Assembly (NCBI RefSeq): GCF_040645195.1
Contig: NZ_JBEYXW010000013.1
Coordinates: forward strand, 98,908 to 162,907
DNA: 64,000 bases
DNA from: Prauserella_A sp040645195
GTDB lineage: Bacteria; Actinomycetota; Actinomycetes; Mycobacteriales; Pseudonocardiaceae
Reading direction: 5' to 3'
Shown here: piece by piece, positions 40,710-49,002 of the stretch
Layout of the letters: each line of letters begins with the position of its first letter
Position numbering within the stretch: position 1 is the stretch's first letter
Position numbers and translations under genes: made by a program
The notes under the pieces: generated by a model
Seen by the model: only the letters and a program-made list of their open reading frames with translations
Database searches by the model: none
What the model was told of the DNA's origin: nothing

Positions 40710-41187
40710 CCTCGCGGGTAAGGGTTGCAGGCCACGGGCTGAATGATCAACGGCGAGAGAAATTTCGCCACTATTCAAAAGGGCCATGGCATGCATTCGA
40801 CGTGACGTTTGATTAGCACTAGAACCGGTGAGCGGCTTTTATTGGCTGGATTTTGCGTCGCTGCGACATCTGCAATTCTGGGAGGTTTTGGGAAACTTCC
40901 TCGTGACGGGGGTGGCAGGATTTATCTCGATTGTTTCGTTCCTAAACTATTGGTTGTCGAGAAGAAAATGGAACACCAAAAAGTGAGGCGTGCTTCGTAG
41001 TTGGTTAGCCTTGATCCACGATTGTGTCCTGTCCGCGTGTAAGGGCTCAGATGTTAATCTTCAGTTCGGTGGTTGTGACTGAGCGCGACAAGCAGGACTT
41101 GATCGCTGCCGCGCAAGCGAGGCAGGACGTGTGTGTTGGCTGCCCACACGTGAGATGCCGCACCGCCTCACTCAGCGCGTCATACGG
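40710..41187. other. AT-rich intergenic island
   Basis: The 478 bases between the TetR gene and the thiamine-binding gene are clearly less GC-rich than the surroundings, especially 40740-41010. Besides the 52-residue ORF, nothing else can be supported here; remaining frames are short and lack homology I recognise. The base composition suggests acquired DNA or a relic of a mobile element. Confidence 0.6.
40828..40986 (+). CDS. Candidate 52-residue single-pass membrane protein in an AT-rich island
   Basis: A GTG-started frame gives VSGFYWLDFASLRHLQFWEV, one clear membrane segment (FLVTGVAGFISIVSFLNYWL, about residues 24-43) and a basic tail (SRRKWNTKK). The amphipathic start, TM and positive-inside tail form a sensible small membrane protein. 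Codon usage is unlike the rest of the window, with many A/T third positions. No ribosome site is obvious, so the true start is uncertain. I do not recognise the family. Confidence 0.45.
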   Translation: MSGFYWLDFASLRHLQFWEVLGNFLVTGVAGFISIVSFLNYWLSRRKWNTKK

Positions 41188-41217
41188 CTACTCCATCACT
41201 GGTGGGACCGTACCTCG
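41185..41217 (-). repeat. 33-bp repeat, copy B (3' end of the thiamine-binding gene)
   Basis: This copy covers the last codons and stop of the gene at 41188-41508 and matches 37044-37076 at 31 of 33 positions. The shared stretch extends to TAGCCG, a few bases past the stop codon. Confidence 0.6.
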
Positions 41218-41508
41218 GAGCCGCTCCTCCACACGCTCAACCTTCGCCTCCAACTGCCCCTCGTAACCCGGCCGGATATCGGCCTTCAGCACCAGCCCCA
41301 CCCGCAGGCTGCCTTCACCAGCCGCCGCCACGGCACGCTTGACGACGTCCATCACCTCATCCCACTCACCCTCCACGTTGGTGAACATGGCATTCGTGGA
41401 GTTCGGCAAACCAGACTCACGGACGACCCGCACGGCGCGGGCGACCGCCTCGCTCACCCCACCTTCGGAATCGCCTCGCGATGGGCTGACGCTGAACGCG
41501 ACGATCAT
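41188..41508 (-). CDS. MTH1187/YkoF-family thiamine-binding protein
   Basis: The 106-residue protein shows the ferredoxin-like MTH1187 pattern (MIVAFSVSPSRGDSEGGVSE, then NAMFTNVEGEWDEVMDVVKR, RVGLVLKADIRPG). Family members bind thiamine or related pyrimidines and are usually small cytoplasmic dimers. It is divergent from a MarR gene. The length matches the family, so the gene appears intact. Confidence 0.85.
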   Translation of the reverse strand: MIVAFSVSPSRGDSEGGVSEAVARAVRVVRESGLPNSTNAMFTNVEGEWDEVMDVVKRAVAAAGEGSLRVGLVLKADIRPGYEGQLEAKVERVEERLRGTVPPVME

Positions 41509-41597
41509 GAAAGGCTCCTTGTCCGGGTTGCGCTGGCAGGCCCGTTCGGCCGTGCCGGTACCAAGCTTGCCCAGGGGCGCTGATAACTTCGAGGCCC

Positions 41598-42098
41598 ATG
41601 AACCGTCCGTTGCAGTTCGACCCGATCGCCCGCGCGGCGCAACTGTGGGAGGACCGCATCGGGCCCTCCGAAACGATGGCCGCCGTGACCGGGCTGATGC
41701 GGGTTCAGCAGATCGTCCAATCCGCCGTCGACGGGGCGCTGAAGCCGCACGGGCTGACGTTCGCCCGCTACGAGGCGCTCGTGCTGCTCACCTTCGCGCG
41801 CAGGTCGAGCCTGCCGATGAGGGTGATGGGGGAACGGCTCCAACTGCACCCGACGAGCGTGACCAACATCGTGGACAGGCTCGAGAAGGACGGGCTGGTC
41901 AAGCGTGTGCCGCATCCGACGGACCGGCGTACCACGCTCGTGGAGATCACTGAGGACGGCCGCACGCGGCGGGAGCAGGCGACCAAAGCCGTCACAGCGA
42001 TCGACTTCGGACTGGTGGGATTGACCGAGCGGCAGGTCGATCAGCTGATCGACCTGCTGACGAAGGTGCGGAAGGCCGCAGGCGACTTCGCCGAGTGA
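41598..42098 (+). CDS. MarR-family regulator
   Basis: The 166-residue protein has the winged-helix core (MRVMGERLQLHPTSVTNIVDRL, then the wing PTDRRTTLVEITEDG) and flanking dimerisation helices. Such proteins respond to phenolic compounds or oxidants. Its target could be the divergent thiamine-binding gene or the convergent DUF3817 gene. Confidence in the family is high. Confidence 0.9.
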   Translation: MNRPLQFDPIARAAQLWEDRIGPSETMAAVTGLMRVQQIVQSAVDGALKPHGLTFARYEALVLLTFARRSSLPMRVMGERLQLHPTSVTNIVDRLEKDGLVKRVPHPTDRRTTLVEITEDGRTRREQATKAVTAIDFGLVGLTERQVDQLIDLLTKVRKAAGDFAE

Positions 42099-42105
42099 AC
42101 GCCGC

Positions 42106-42468
42106 TCAGGCGTTCACCGGCTCCTTGCCGACGAACAGCCCGGTACCGCCATGGGCCAGGCGTTCGGGCCCGTCCAGCCTGCCGCGGCGCAGCGCCCACT
42201 TCTCGAACACCCAGGTGAACAGCGGCGGGATGCTGGCGAGCAGTGCGACGAAAAGCGTCCCCGGCCGCCAGCCGAGCGGGCGGAACACCGCGAGCGTCAC
42301 GGCGAGGTAGAGGACGAACATCACGCCGTGCACCATGCCGAACACGGGCACGCCGCCCTCACCCAGCTCGACGACGTACTTCAGGAACATGCCGACGAGC
42401 AGCCCGGCCCACGAAAAGGCCTCGGCGACGGCCACCACGCGGAACAAGACGGCAGCCTTGTTCGACAA
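42106..42468 (-). CDS. DUF3817 membrane protein
   Basis: The 120-residue protein has three hydrophobic segments (FRVVAVAEAFSWAGLLVGMF, VFGMVHGVMFVLYLAVTL, LFVALLASIPPLFTWVF) as in DUF3817 proteins. A TTG start at 42468 is chosen because AGGAGG lies 5 bases upstream, and the protein then begins in the usual place. Function unknown. It is convergent with the MarR gene. Confidence 0.8.
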   Translation of the reverse strand: MSNKAAVLFRVVAVAEAFSWAGLLVGMFLKYVVELGEGGVPVFGMVHGVMFVLYLAVTLAVFRPLGWRPGTLFVALLASIPPLFTWVFEKWALRRGRLDGPERLAHGGTGLFVGKEPVNA

Positions 42469-42627
42469 GGGTTCCTCCTCAGGTGACAAAACCGCCCGAA
42501 CCAGCGGTCGCAAGCTTCAACTGACTACTCACGTCAACCACGCTGTCGGACGTATCTGTACCCAGTGTGAGGGGTGACGGCCATCACCGGGACACCGGGG
42601 CCGGTGATCATTCTCACGACCTCGAAC

Positions 42628-43722
42628 TCAGTCCTCCCAGCGGAACACCCGGATGGCGATGAACCCGACAACCGCGGTGAAACCGACCAGCACGAGGGTC
42701 GGCAGCAGCAGCGCCTCGGCACCCTGACCGCGGACCATGACGTCGAGCATGCCCTCGTTGAGATGGCGCATCGGGAACGCCCAGGAGATCGACTGCAACC
42801 ACCCGGGAATGGCGTCGAGCGGCAGGAAGACACCGGAGAGGAACGCCATGGGCAATGTGATCAGATTGGACACACCGCTGGCGGCCTCTTCCGTTTTGCA
42901 GAAGGCGCCCACGAGCATGCCGATCGAGAAGAACGACAGCGTTCCCAGTAGCAGCAAGGGAACCGCGAGCCACCACTGTCCGGACAGCTGCAAGCCGAAC
43001 ACCGGCAACAGCGCGACACCCATGAAGACGGCGAACTGCAGCAGCGCCACCCCGAGCGCGACGAGTACCCGCGAGCCGAGCACGACCGCCGGCTGCACCG
43101 GAGCCAGTCGCAGCCGCCGCAGCACCTGCTTCTTGCGCCAGCTCACGAAGGTCAGCGCGGCGCCGAACACGGCTCCGATCGAGATGGCCCAGGAGATGAT
43201 TCCGGGGGCAAGGAACTGGATGGGCTTGAGCGACTCGTCTTCCACCCTCGTGGCGTCCAGCGTGAACCGGGGTGGCTGACCGGTCGCGGCGAGGTTGGCC
43301 TGGTTCACGATGCCGCTGACGATGCCGAGAACGGTCTGCGATCGGGTCTGGTCGCTTGCGGCGAAGCGCAGTGTGACCGTGTCGCCCTGCTGTGAGATGT
43401 AGGCGGGCAGATCGCCGGACCGCACCTGCTCGGCCGCCGCCTCGACCGAGTCGATCGGCGTCAGCTGCAGCGCCTCGGAGCGTTCCAGAGCCGAGATCAC
43501 CGGCCCGTCGCCCACCACACCGATCTCGGTTTTCGACGTGTCCTGGTTGCCGAAGATCAGGCCGAAGATGACCAGGAACATCAGCGGGAACAGGAAAGTG
43601 AAGAACAGCACGATGCGATCGCGGACGTAGCCGAGGAACATCGCCTTCGACAGCGCCTGGAACGCGGCGGGACGCCCGGCCGGCGTCTCGGTGTTGCGCT
43701 GCTCTGGCTCGGTGATGGTCAC
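42628..43722 (-). CDS. ABC-2 type permease with large extracytoplasmic domain
   Basis: The 364-residue protein has an N-terminal membrane helix (VLFFTFLFPLMFLVIFGLIFG), an external domain of about 150 residues and five further helices in the second half (from about residue 190). This layout is typical of ABC-2 exporters of the YhfJ/YhcP type for lipids, drugs or bacteriocins. It overlaps the ATPase gene by 4 bases. It is less similar to the DrrB pair in this window. Confidence 0.85.
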   Translation of the reverse strand: MTITEPEQRNTETPAGRPAAFQALSKAMFLGYVRDRIVLFFTFLFPLMFLVIFGLIFGNQDTSKTEIGVVGDGPVISALERSEALQLTPIDSVEAAAEQVRSGDLPAYISQQGDTVTLRFAASDQTRSQTVLGIVSGIVNQANLAATGQPPRFTLDATRVEDESLKPIQFLAPGIISWAISIGAVFGAALTFVSWRKKQVLRRLRLAPVQPAVVLGSRVLVALGVALLQFAVFMGVALLPVFGLQLSGQWWLAVPLLLLGTLSFFSIGMLVGAFCKTEEAASGVSNLITLPMAFLSGVFLPLDAIPGWLQSISWAFPMRHLNEGMLDVMVRGQGAEALLLPTLVLVGFTAVVGFIAIRVFRWED

Positions 43723-44627
43723 GCCCGGTACTCCCTGCCGGTGAGGTCGAGGAACACGTCCTCGAGCGTCGCTGTACGGACCTGCAGGCCGTCGAGGGTG
43801 CCGAGTTCGGCCAGTGCCGACAGCAGTGGTGCAGGGGTGCGGGTGGAGATGATGAGCGACAGCTCGTCCTCGGTGACCTGGTCCGCACCAGGTAGCGCAC
43901 GTGCGCGCTCCTGTGGCAGCACACCTCGCTCGATCGTCACGCGGGTGGCCGCGTCGAGGTCGCGGACCAGCCGGGCCGGTGCGTCCAGCGCGAGGATGCG
44001 GCCCCGGTCCATGATCGCCACCCGGTCACACAACGCTTCGGCCTCGTCCAAATAGTGGGTGGTGTAGACGATGGTCTTGCCGCGGGCCTGTACCTCACGG
44101 AGGACGTCCCACAGGTTGCGCCGTGCCTGCGGATCGAGCGCGGCCGTGGGCTCGTCGAGGAAGACGATGTCCGGGTCGTGCACGAGTGCACACGCGATGG
44201 ACAGCCGCTGCCGCTGTCCGCCGGAGAGCTTGGTCTCGGGAGTGGCCGCCTTGTCGGTGAGGCCCACCAGTTCGAGCATCTCGTCGACGCGCGCGGAGGT
44301 CACCCCGTAGAGCGCGCCGAACGTCTCCAACTGCTCGCGTGCGGTGAGCTTCTCGAAGAACGCCGACGCCTGCAACTGCACGCCGATCCTGGGCAGCAGT
44401 GCGATGTTGCGCGGCCAGGGTTGCTCACCGAGCAGGCGCACGGAACCGGAATCGGGCTCCCGCAGGCCTTCCGCGATCTCCAGCGTCGTGGTCTTGCCCG
44501 CCCCGTTGGGGCCCAGGATGCCGAAGAACTCGCCTTCCGCGACCTCGAAGGACACGCCGTCGACGGCACGCAGGTCCCCATAGCGCATGTGGATGTCGGT
44601 CACGGCGAGCGCCGCGCGCAAGGTCAT
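43719..44627 (-). CDS. ABC transporter ATP-binding protein
   Basis: The 302-residue ATPase contains Walker A GPNGAGKTTTLEIA, signature LSGGQRQRLSIACAL, Walker B VFLDEPTAALD and the H-loop TTHYLDEAEAL. A C-terminal regulatory stretch follows. It is translationally coupled to the permease downstream. The substrate is unknown, but the class is exporter. It is divergent from a LacI gene. Confidence 0.92.
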   Translation of the reverse strand: MTLRAALAVTDIHMRYGDLRAVDGVSFEVAEGEFFGILGPNGAGKTTTLEIAEGLREPDSGSVRLLGEQPWPRNIALLPRIGVQLQASAFFEKLTAREQLETFGALYGVTSARVDEMLELVGLTDKAATPETKLSGGQRQRLSIACALVHDPDIVFLDEPTAALDPQARRNLWDVLREVQARGKTIVYTTHYLDEAEALCDRVAIMDRGRILALDAPARLVRDLDAATRVTIERGVLPQERARALPGADQVTEDELSLIISTRTPAPLLSALAELGTLDGLQVRTATLEDVFLDLTGREYRA

Positions 44628-44699
44628 GGCAGAAGGCTAGCGGGCTCACCGTGGCGAACCTTGACATGCCCCGCCCACCGATTGTTGGATATGCCCATC

Positions 44700-45731
44700 A
44701 TGACAACGTTGTCACCCGTGCCCGACAGCTCCCGCCGCGCCACGATGCCCGACGTGGCCCGGCTCGCCGGCGTGAGCATCAAAACCGTCTCGCGGGTGGT
44801 CAACGGCGAGCCCGCTGTGCATCGGGACACCGCGGCGCGCGTCAACGCGGCCATCGAGCAGCTCGGCTTCCGGCGCAACACGGGCGCCCGCAACCTGCGC
44901 CGGGGCACGGCCACAGGGACGCTCGGGTTGATCGTCGAGGACGTCGGCAACCCTTTCTACTCCGAGCTGCACCGGACAGTGGAACGCGTGGCGACCGGGT
45001 TCGGCAGACAGGTACTCGCCGGGTCCTCAGAGGAGAGTCCCGACCGGGAACGGGAGCTGGCGCTGGAGTTCTGCGGCAGGCGGGTCGACGGCATGCTGAT
45101 CGTTCCGGCGGGTGCACGGCACGGCTATCTGGAACCCGAACTGCGCTCGGGAACACCCATCGTGTTCGTGGACCGGCCGCCGGGTGGGCTCGCGGCCGAC
45201 ACCGTGCTCGCCGACAACGTCGCCGGAGCGGCGCAGGCGGTCGCGCACCTGGCTGCACACGGACACCGCCGCATCGCGTTCCTGGCTGACCGTCCGGAGA
45301 TCTTCACCGCCACCGAGCGGCTGGAGGGCTACCGCGCCGGCTGCGCGCTGGCAGGCCTGCCGGCCGACGAGCGGCTCGTGATCATGCGCACCCCGACCGC
45401 GGACAGCGTCGTCGAGGCGTTGCGCGGGCTGCTCGACGGACCGGCCGCGGCGACCGCCGTGATCGCGGGCAACAACCGGGTCACCACCCATCTGCTGCGC
45501 GCGCTCGCCCATGCCGCGCGACGCCCGGCCGTGCTCGGTTTCGACGACTTCGGACTGGCCGACCTACTGGACCCGCCAATGTCGGTTGTGGCGACGGATG
45601 TCGGCGCACTCGGCCGGACGGCGGCGGAACTGCTGTTCGCCCGGCTGCGCGGAGATGCGTCACCGCCGAGAAAGGTTGTCCTGCCAGTGCATCTCGTTCC
45701 CCGTGGTTCTGCGGAGGTACCACCATCATGA
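44700..45731 (+). CDS. LacI-family regulator
   Basis: The 343-residue protein has the LacI headpiece (TMPDVARLAGVSIKTVSRVV, then a hinge helix) and a periplasmic-binding-like effector domain. It is coupled to the downstream isomerase gene (ATGA overlap). A perfect palindrome covers bases 44701-44714, overlapping this ATG; if that is the operator, translation may begin at ATG 44745 (MPDVARLAG). An ATG at 44691 is also possible. The effector is probably a sugar or sugar phosphate. Confidence 0.88.
   Translation: MTTLSPVPDSSRRATMPDVARLAGVSIKTVSRVVNGEPAVHRDTAARVNAAIEQLGFRRNTGARNLRRGTATGTLGLIVEDVGNPFYSELHRTVERVATGFGRQVLAGSSEESPDRERELALEFCGRRVDGMLIVPAGARHGYLEPELRSGTPIVFVDRPPGGLAADTVLADNVAGAAQAVAHLAAHGHRRIAFLADRPEIFTATERLEGYRAGCALAGLPADERLVIMRTPTADSVVEALRGLLDGPAAATAVIAGNNRVTTHLLRALAHAARRPAVLGFDDFGLADLLDPPMSVVATDVGALGRTAAELLFARLRGDASPPRKVVLPVHLVPRGSAEVPPS
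44701..44714. promoter_or_regulatory. LacI-type operator TGACAACGTTGTCA
   Basis: This 14-bp perfect palindrome with a central CG has the form recognised by LacI-family repressors. It overlaps the proposed start of the LacI gene itself, so autoregulation is the obvious reading. The overlap also suggests the true start codon is downstream or the transcript is leaderless. Confidence 0.65.
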
Positions 45732-46777
45732 CCATCGCCCAGCCGTTCACTCCCGTCCACCTCGCGGTGAACCAGCCACCCCAGTTCTACCGGGGCGGCC
45801 AAGCCATCGCCGCTCTGCGCGGCGCGGACCACAGCGCGGACTTCGGTCCCGAGGACTGGGTCGCATCCACCACCACACGGTTCGGCCACGAGGAGTCGGG
45901 GCTGACCCGGCTGCCGGATGGCCGCTGGCTCCGTGACGCGGTGCGGGCCGACCCACGCGGGTGGCTTGGCGCCGCGCACGTCGAGGCGTTCAGCGACTCG
46001 ACGGCGTTGCTGGTCAAGCTCCTCGACGCCGGGCAACGGCTGCCCGTGCACTTCCACCCCGGCGACGCGTTCGCACAGCAGCACTTCGACTCGCATTTCG
46101 GCAAGACCGAGGCGTGGGTCGTCGTGGGCACCACGGACACCGACCCGACGGTCTACGCCGGGTTCCAGCGGACCTACGAGACGGCCACCATCGGCGAGTG
46201 GGTCCGCGACCAGGACGCACCGGCGATGCTCGGGGCGCTCAACGCGATCCAGGTCCGCTCCGGTGACACCGTCCACATCCCGGCCGGCCTCCCCCACGCC
46301 ATCGGAGCCGGGGTGTTCGTCGTGGAACTGCAGCAGCCGACGGACTTCTCACTGACGCTGGAGTGGCGGGACTTCCTCGCCGGTCCGGACAAGGGCCACC
46401 TCGGCATCGGCTTCGACACGGCGCTGGCGGCGCTGGACACCTCCGGCTGGGACGAGCAGCGCCGGCGGCAGCTCATCCGGCACACCGCCGAGGACGACTC
46501 CGCGACGGTCGATCTCCTCGCCGCCGACGCCAGCCCGTTCTTCCGCGCCGACCAGCTCCGCCCTGGGCTCGGCATGCTGGGGCTGGACCCGTCGTTCGCG
46601 GTGCTCGTGGTCCTCGACGGCGCGGGCACCCTGCGTACCGCGCACGGCGACGAGTATCCGGTCGCCAAGGGTGACACGCTCGTCGTCCCGCACGGCGCCG
46701 GGGAGCTGGAGTTGACCGGCGAGGTCACCGTGATCCGTTGCCGCCCACCGGAACCACCACGCAGGCACCATCCCTAA
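45728..46777 (+). CDS. Class I mannose-6-phosphate isomerase-like cupin protein
   Basis: The 349-residue protein has cupin metal-binding blocks (LLDAGQRLPVHFHPGDAFAQ and FGKTEAWVVVG, then DTVHIPAGLPHAIG) like type I ManA proteins, plus a C-terminal small cupin (VLVVLDGAGTLRTAHG). It probably interconverts an aldose and ketose phosphate. The gene starts inside the LacI stop codon, so both are expressed together. A sugar kinase or transporter is not in the window. Confidence 0.85.
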   Translation: MTIAQPFTPVHLAVNQPPQFYRGGQAIAALRGADHSADFGPEDWVASTTTRFGHEESGLTRLPDGRWLRDAVRADPRGWLGAAHVEAFSDSTALLVKLLDAGQRLPVHFHPGDAFAQQHFDSHFGKTEAWVVVGTTDTDPTVYAGFQRTYETATIGEWVRDQDAPAMLGALNAIQVRSGDTVHIPAGLPHAIGAGVFVVELQQPTDFSLTLEWRDFLAGPDKGHLGIGFDTALAALDTSGWDEQRRRQLIRHTAEDDSATVDLLAADASPFFRADQLRPGLGMLGLDPSFAVLVVLDGAGTLRTAHGDEYPVAKGDTLVVPHGAGELELTGEVTVIRCRPPEPPRRHHP

Positions 46778-46780
46778 AGG

Positions 46781-47240
46781 TCAGGAGCGGCGCAGGTCGG
46801 CCACGAGTGCGTCGGCTGCCGCGTAGGGGTCCAGTTCACGGTCGACGACCCGGTGGGCGAGCAGCGCGAGCCGGTCACCGCCGGACCACACCGCAGGCCG
46901 TGGCGTGCTCGGCCATCCGGATGCGGTCGCCGAGCAACGCTCCGCCGCTGAACGGCGACGAAGGATCGATCGCCAGCACCCCGACCCGCTTCCCGCCGCC
47001 GCGCAGCACCGGGACGAGCATCGACAGCGAGGTCGACTTGCCGGGACCTGGCGAGCCAGTGAGCCCGAGGATCTCGGCGTTGCCGGTGTAGGGCAGCAGC
47101 GCCGCCGCGACCGCGCGCAGCGCGGGGTGACCGTCCTCCACCAGCGAGATCAACCGGGCGATGGCACGGTGCTGCCCCTCCCGTGCCCGCCCGACCAGCT
47201 CAGCGACCTCGCTGACGGCCTGCCCGGCGGCTAGCTCTTC
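46781..47240 (-). pseudogene. meaB: Remnant of MeaB/ArgK GTPase (methylmalonyl-CoA mutase chaperone)
   Basis: The first part encodes the MeaB N-terminus (ELVGRAREGQHRAIARLISL, the P-loop LGLTGSPGPGKST, VGVLAIDPSSPFSGGALLGD) up to DRIRMAEHAT. About 190 residues are then missing, and the frame is lost. A C-terminal MeaB segment (LAHRVVDRELDPYAAADALV) follows in another frame, ending at a stop at 46781-46783. The GTPase core after the P-loop is gone, so it cannot function. It overlaps the end of the thiolase gene. MeaB protects B12-dependent methylmalonyl-CoA mutase, which is not in this window. Confidence 0.8.
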
Positions 47241-48418
47241 GGGACGCGCAGCAGCAGGGCATCGCCCTGGCCGCCGCCACCGCACAAGGCGGCCGCGCCG
47301 AGCCCGCCGCCGCGGCGGCGCAGCTCGTGGACCAGGTGCACGACCAACCGCGCCCCCGAGGCGCCGATGGGGTGACCGAGCGCGATGGCGCCGCCATTGA
47401 CGTTCACGATCTCCGGATCCACCCCGAGCTTCTGCGTCGACACGACGCCGACCGCGGCGAACGCCTCGTTGATCTCCACGAGGTCGAGTGCGCCGGCGTC
47501 GAGCTTCGCCTTGGCCAGCGCGGCCTTGATGGCGTTGGCGGGCTGCTCGTGCAGGCTCGCATCCGGGCCGGCGACGACGCCGTGGGCGCCGATCTCCGCG
47601 AGCGGAGTGATGCCGAGCTCCTCGGCCTTGGCCCTGCTCGCCACCACCACCGCGGCAGCGCCATCGGAGATCTGCGAGGAGGAGCCCGCGGTGATGGTGC
47701 CATCGGCGGCGAACGCGGGCCGCAGCGCCGCGAGACCGTCGACGGTCGTATCGGCGCGCACACCCTCGTCAGTGCTGAAGACGATCGGGGCCTTCTTCCG
47801 CTGCGGGATCTCCACGTTCACGATCTCGTCGGCGAACGCCCCATTCGCGATCGCCTTGGCGGCCCGCTGGTGCGACCGGGCGGCGAAGGCATCCTGTTCG
47901 GCACGGGTCAGGCCGTAGCGGGCGTTGTACTTCTCCGTCGAGGCGCCCATGGCGACCTGGTCGAACGCGCAGAACAAGCCGTCGTGGGCCATGTGGTCGA
48001 CGAGCGTCGTGTCGCCGTACTTGAAGCCGGAGCGCGACTTCGGCAGCAGGTGCGGGGCCTGTGTCATGGACTCCTGCCCACCCGCGACCACGAGATCGAA
48101 CTCCCCCGCGCGGATGAGCTGGTCCGCCAGCGCGATGGCGTCGACACCGGAGAGGCACACCTTGTTGATCGTGAGCGCGGGAACGTCCATCGGGATGCCG
48201 GCGGCCACGGCGGCCTGCCGTGCCGGGATCTGGCCCGCGCCCGCGGTGAGGACCTGCCCCATGATCGTGTACTGCACCGCATCCGGCGCCACGCCGGCAC
48301 GCTCCAGTGCCGCCTTGATGGCGAGGCCGCCCAGCTGAGCCCCGGAGAAGTCCTTCAAGGAGCCGAGCAGCCGACCGATCGGCGTGCGGGCCGCACCCAG
48401 GATCACGGAACCGGACAC
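47231..48418 (-). CDS. Acetyl-CoA C-acetyltransferase (thiolase, FadA4-like)
   Basis: The 395-residue thiolase has the acylated cysteine in INKVCLSGVDAIALADQL, GxGHP-type His block GGAIALGHPIGASGAR and C-terminal CGGGGQGDA. It condenses or cleaves acetoacetyl-CoA. GTG 48418 with AGGAGG is the start. It is divergent from methylmalonyl-CoA epimerase, the same arrangement seen in mycobacteria (fadA4/epimerase). Confidence 0.93.
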   Translation of the reverse strand: MSGSVILGAARTPIGRLLGSLKDFSGAQLGGLAIKAALERAGVAPDAVQYTIMGQVLTAGAGQIPARQAAVAAGIPMDVPALTINKVCLSGVDAIALADQLIRAGEFDLVVAGGQESMTQAPHLLPKSRSGFKYGDTTLVDHMAHDGLFCAFDQVAMGASTEKYNARYGLTRAEQDAFAARSHQRAAKAIANGAFADEIVNVEIPQRKKAPIVFSTDEGVRADTTVDGLAALRPAFAADGTITAGSSSQISDGAAAVVVASRAKAEELGITPLAEIGAHGVVAGPDASLHEQPANAIKAALAKAKLDAGALDLVEINEAFAAVGVVSTQKLGVDPEIVNVNGGAIALGHPIGASGARLVVHLVHELRRRGGGLGAAALCGGGGQGDALLLRVPKS

Positions 48419-48564
48419 AACTGCCTCCTGACTGCCCAAGGGCGTGCTGCCTCATTGCGATGTGACTCACGCTGACGATACCGGCCGGGTACCGATCTGA
48501 ATCGTGTGCGAAACCGCAATCACACTTTGTGAACAAACGCACGTCCCACCCCTATCCTGCCGTT

Positions 48565-49002
48565 ATGCAGGAGGAACTGAAGCCGTTCATCACCACAATC
48601 GACCATGTCGGCATCGCCGTCGCTGATCTCGATGCGGCCATCGCGTTCTACGCCGAGAACTTCGGCCTCGAGGCCACCCACACCGAGGTCAACGAGGAGC
48701 AGGGTGTGCAGGAGGCCATGCTGCGTGCGCCCGGCGACAGCGCGGGGCCCGCCATCCAGCTGCTCGCGCCGTTGCGACCGGATTCGACGATCGCGAAGTT
48801 CCTCGACACCAAGGGACCCGGCCTGCAGCAGCTGGCCTACCGGGTCACCGACGTCGACGCGGCAGCAGAAGCCTTGCGCAGCAAGGGCCTGCGCCTGCTC
48901 TACCCGCAAGCACGGCGGGGCACAGCCGGCAGCCGGATCAACTTCGTCCACCCGAAGGATGCCGGCGGCGTGCTGGTGGAACTGGTCGAGCCCGCTCGCT
49001 AG
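48565..49002 (+). CDS. mce: Methylmalonyl-CoA epimerase
   Basis: The 145-residue VOC-fold protein has the metal-binding residues in IDHVGIAVADLDAA, LQQLAYRVTD and VLVELVEP, as expected for methylmalonyl-CoA epimerase. It interconverts the 2R and 2S forms in the propionyl-CoA pathway. A TATCCT box about 10 bases before the ATG and the absence of a ribosome site suggest a leaderless transcript. It converges with, and overlaps by 4 bases, a TetR gene. Confidence 0.9.
   Translation: MQEELKPFITTIDHVGIAVADLDAAIAFYAENFGLEATHTEVNEEQGVQEAMLRAPGDSAGPAIQLLAPLRPDSTIAKFLDTKGPGLQQLAYRVTDVDAAAEALRSKGLRLLYPQARRGTAGSRINFVHPKDAGGVLVELVEPAR

Noticed and set aside
41024..41180. Possible small gene before the thiamine-binding gene
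   Set aside because: The frames are short, lack ribosome sites and show no membrane or domain features; called intergenic.
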